From NCBI GenBank assembly GCA_002345845.1, contig DDWF01000331.1, positions 1,117 through 6,118 on the forward strand: 5,002 nucleotides of DNA, read 5' to 3'. The stretch's first letter is position 1, and every line of letters starts with the position of its first letter. This DNA comes from Betaproteobacteria bacterium UBA2293 (GTDB lineage: Bacteria > Pseudomonadota > Gammaproteobacteria > Burkholderiales > Rhodocyclaceae). The position numbers and the translations under genes were made by a program. Under the pieces are notes generated by a model. That model was not told where the DNA came from, made no database searches, and worked only from the letters and a program-made list of their open reading frames with translations. Below, piece after piece: positions 4,692 through 5,002 of this stretch.

Positions 4692-5002
4692 ATGGGATGG
4701 AACCGTAAAGTCCTGCGCGTGACCCTCAGCGCCGGCACCTGCACCCCCGAGCCGCTGAACATGGCCTGGGCCAACGATTACCTGGGCTCGCGCGGCCTCG
4801 CCTCGAAATACCTGGTCGAGGAGACCGACCCCAAGGTCGATCCGCTGTCGCCCGACAACAAGATGATCATGGCCACCGGCCCGCTGACCGGCACCATGGC
4901 CTCGACTGGCGGCCGCTATACGGTGGTGACCAAGGGCGCGCTGACCAATGCCATCGCCTGCTCCAACTCCGGGGGCTATTTCGGCGCCGAGATGAAGTTC
5001 GC
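4692..5002 (+). CDS. aorB: AorB, tungsten aldehyde:ferredoxin oxidoreductase large subunit (N-terminal part)
   Basis: The first 103 codons of the catalytic subunit of a tungsten-containing aldehyde oxidoreductase, which oxidises aldehydes to carboxylic acids using a tungsto-bispyranopterin cofactor and one [4Fe-4S] cluster. The family signatures are clear: [12 protein letters not shown] (30-41), DPLSPDNK (50-57), [16 protein letters not shown] (61-76) and NSGGYFGAE (92-100). By alignment from memory with Pyrococcus furiosus AOR, Arg75 and Asn92 correspond to Arg76 and Asn93, which contact the pterin phosphates and the bridging magnesium. The catalytic and cluster-ligating cysteines lie beyond the window. 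The ATG is preceded by AGGAGG (4679-4684), seven bases away and overlapping the aorA stop codon, so the two are translated from one message. Full-length relatives have about 600 residues. Cys17 is not a known ligand. Confidence 0.93.
   Translation, partial: MGWNRKVLRVTLSAGTCTPEPLNMAWANDYLGSRGLASKYLVEETDPKVDPLSPDNKMIMATGPLTGTMASTGGRYTVVTKGALTNAIACSNSGGYFGAEMKF

Noticed and set aside
1..5002. tRNA, rRNA, CRISPR array, insertion sequence or attachment site
   Set aside because: No cloverleaf-like sequence, regular repeat array, transposase or terminal inverted repeat was seen on either strand; codon and base use look uniform across the genes.

Overview
The window looks like GC-rich betaproteobacterial chromosome, most likely from the Rhodocyclales (Azoarcus, Aromatoleum, Thauera or Dechloromonas relatives). 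The evidence is family-level resemblance: a PilU C-terminus, a DUF4197 lipid- or envelope-type secreted protein, a typical proteobacterial Rep helicase, a membrane-anchored c5-like cytochrome of betaproteobacterial type, and an aldehyde oxidoreductase (AOR) operon whose four-cluster ferredoxin precedes the tungsten subunit, as in Aromatoleum. The genus is an inference; no rRNA or other marker gene is present.

Layout. Positions 1-209 hold the 3' end of pilU (twitching-motility ATPase). A 14-base gap leads to an exported DUF4197 protein (224-910), then a small unrecognised ORF (971-1288) with a consensus ribosome binding site. All three face right and no terminator separates them. A strong intrinsic terminator (1347-1377) closes this group and ends only five bases before the start codon of rep (1383-3374), which has no visible Shine-Dalgarno sequence. 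A palindromic, bidirectional terminator (3383-3411) separates rep from a convergent cytochrome c gene (3432-3884, minus strand).

Positions 3885-4202 form the main non-coding stretch (318 bases). It holds a consensus -10 box for the cytochrome gene, a minus-strand terminator with a second stem-loop behind it and no recognisable minus-strand gene to terminate, and several short dyads and repeats in front of the AOR genes. The right end carries aorA (4203-4679, complete, sixteen cluster-ligating cysteines) and the first 103 codons of aorB (4692 to the edge), translationally spaced as one operon.

Functionally these are separate modules: type IV pilus retraction, an envelope protein, DNA replication-fork maintenance, respiratory electron transfer, and anaerobic-type aldehyde oxidation. 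The AOR pair is the most distinctive part. In the studied Aromatoleum enzyme AorA forms an electron-conducting filament, AorB is the tungsten catalytic subunit, and a third flavin subunit (beyond this window) reduces NAD+. I see no system that is clearly undescribed. The observations most worth checking are the orphan minus-strand terminator (possible small RNA) and the dyad-rich region before aorA.
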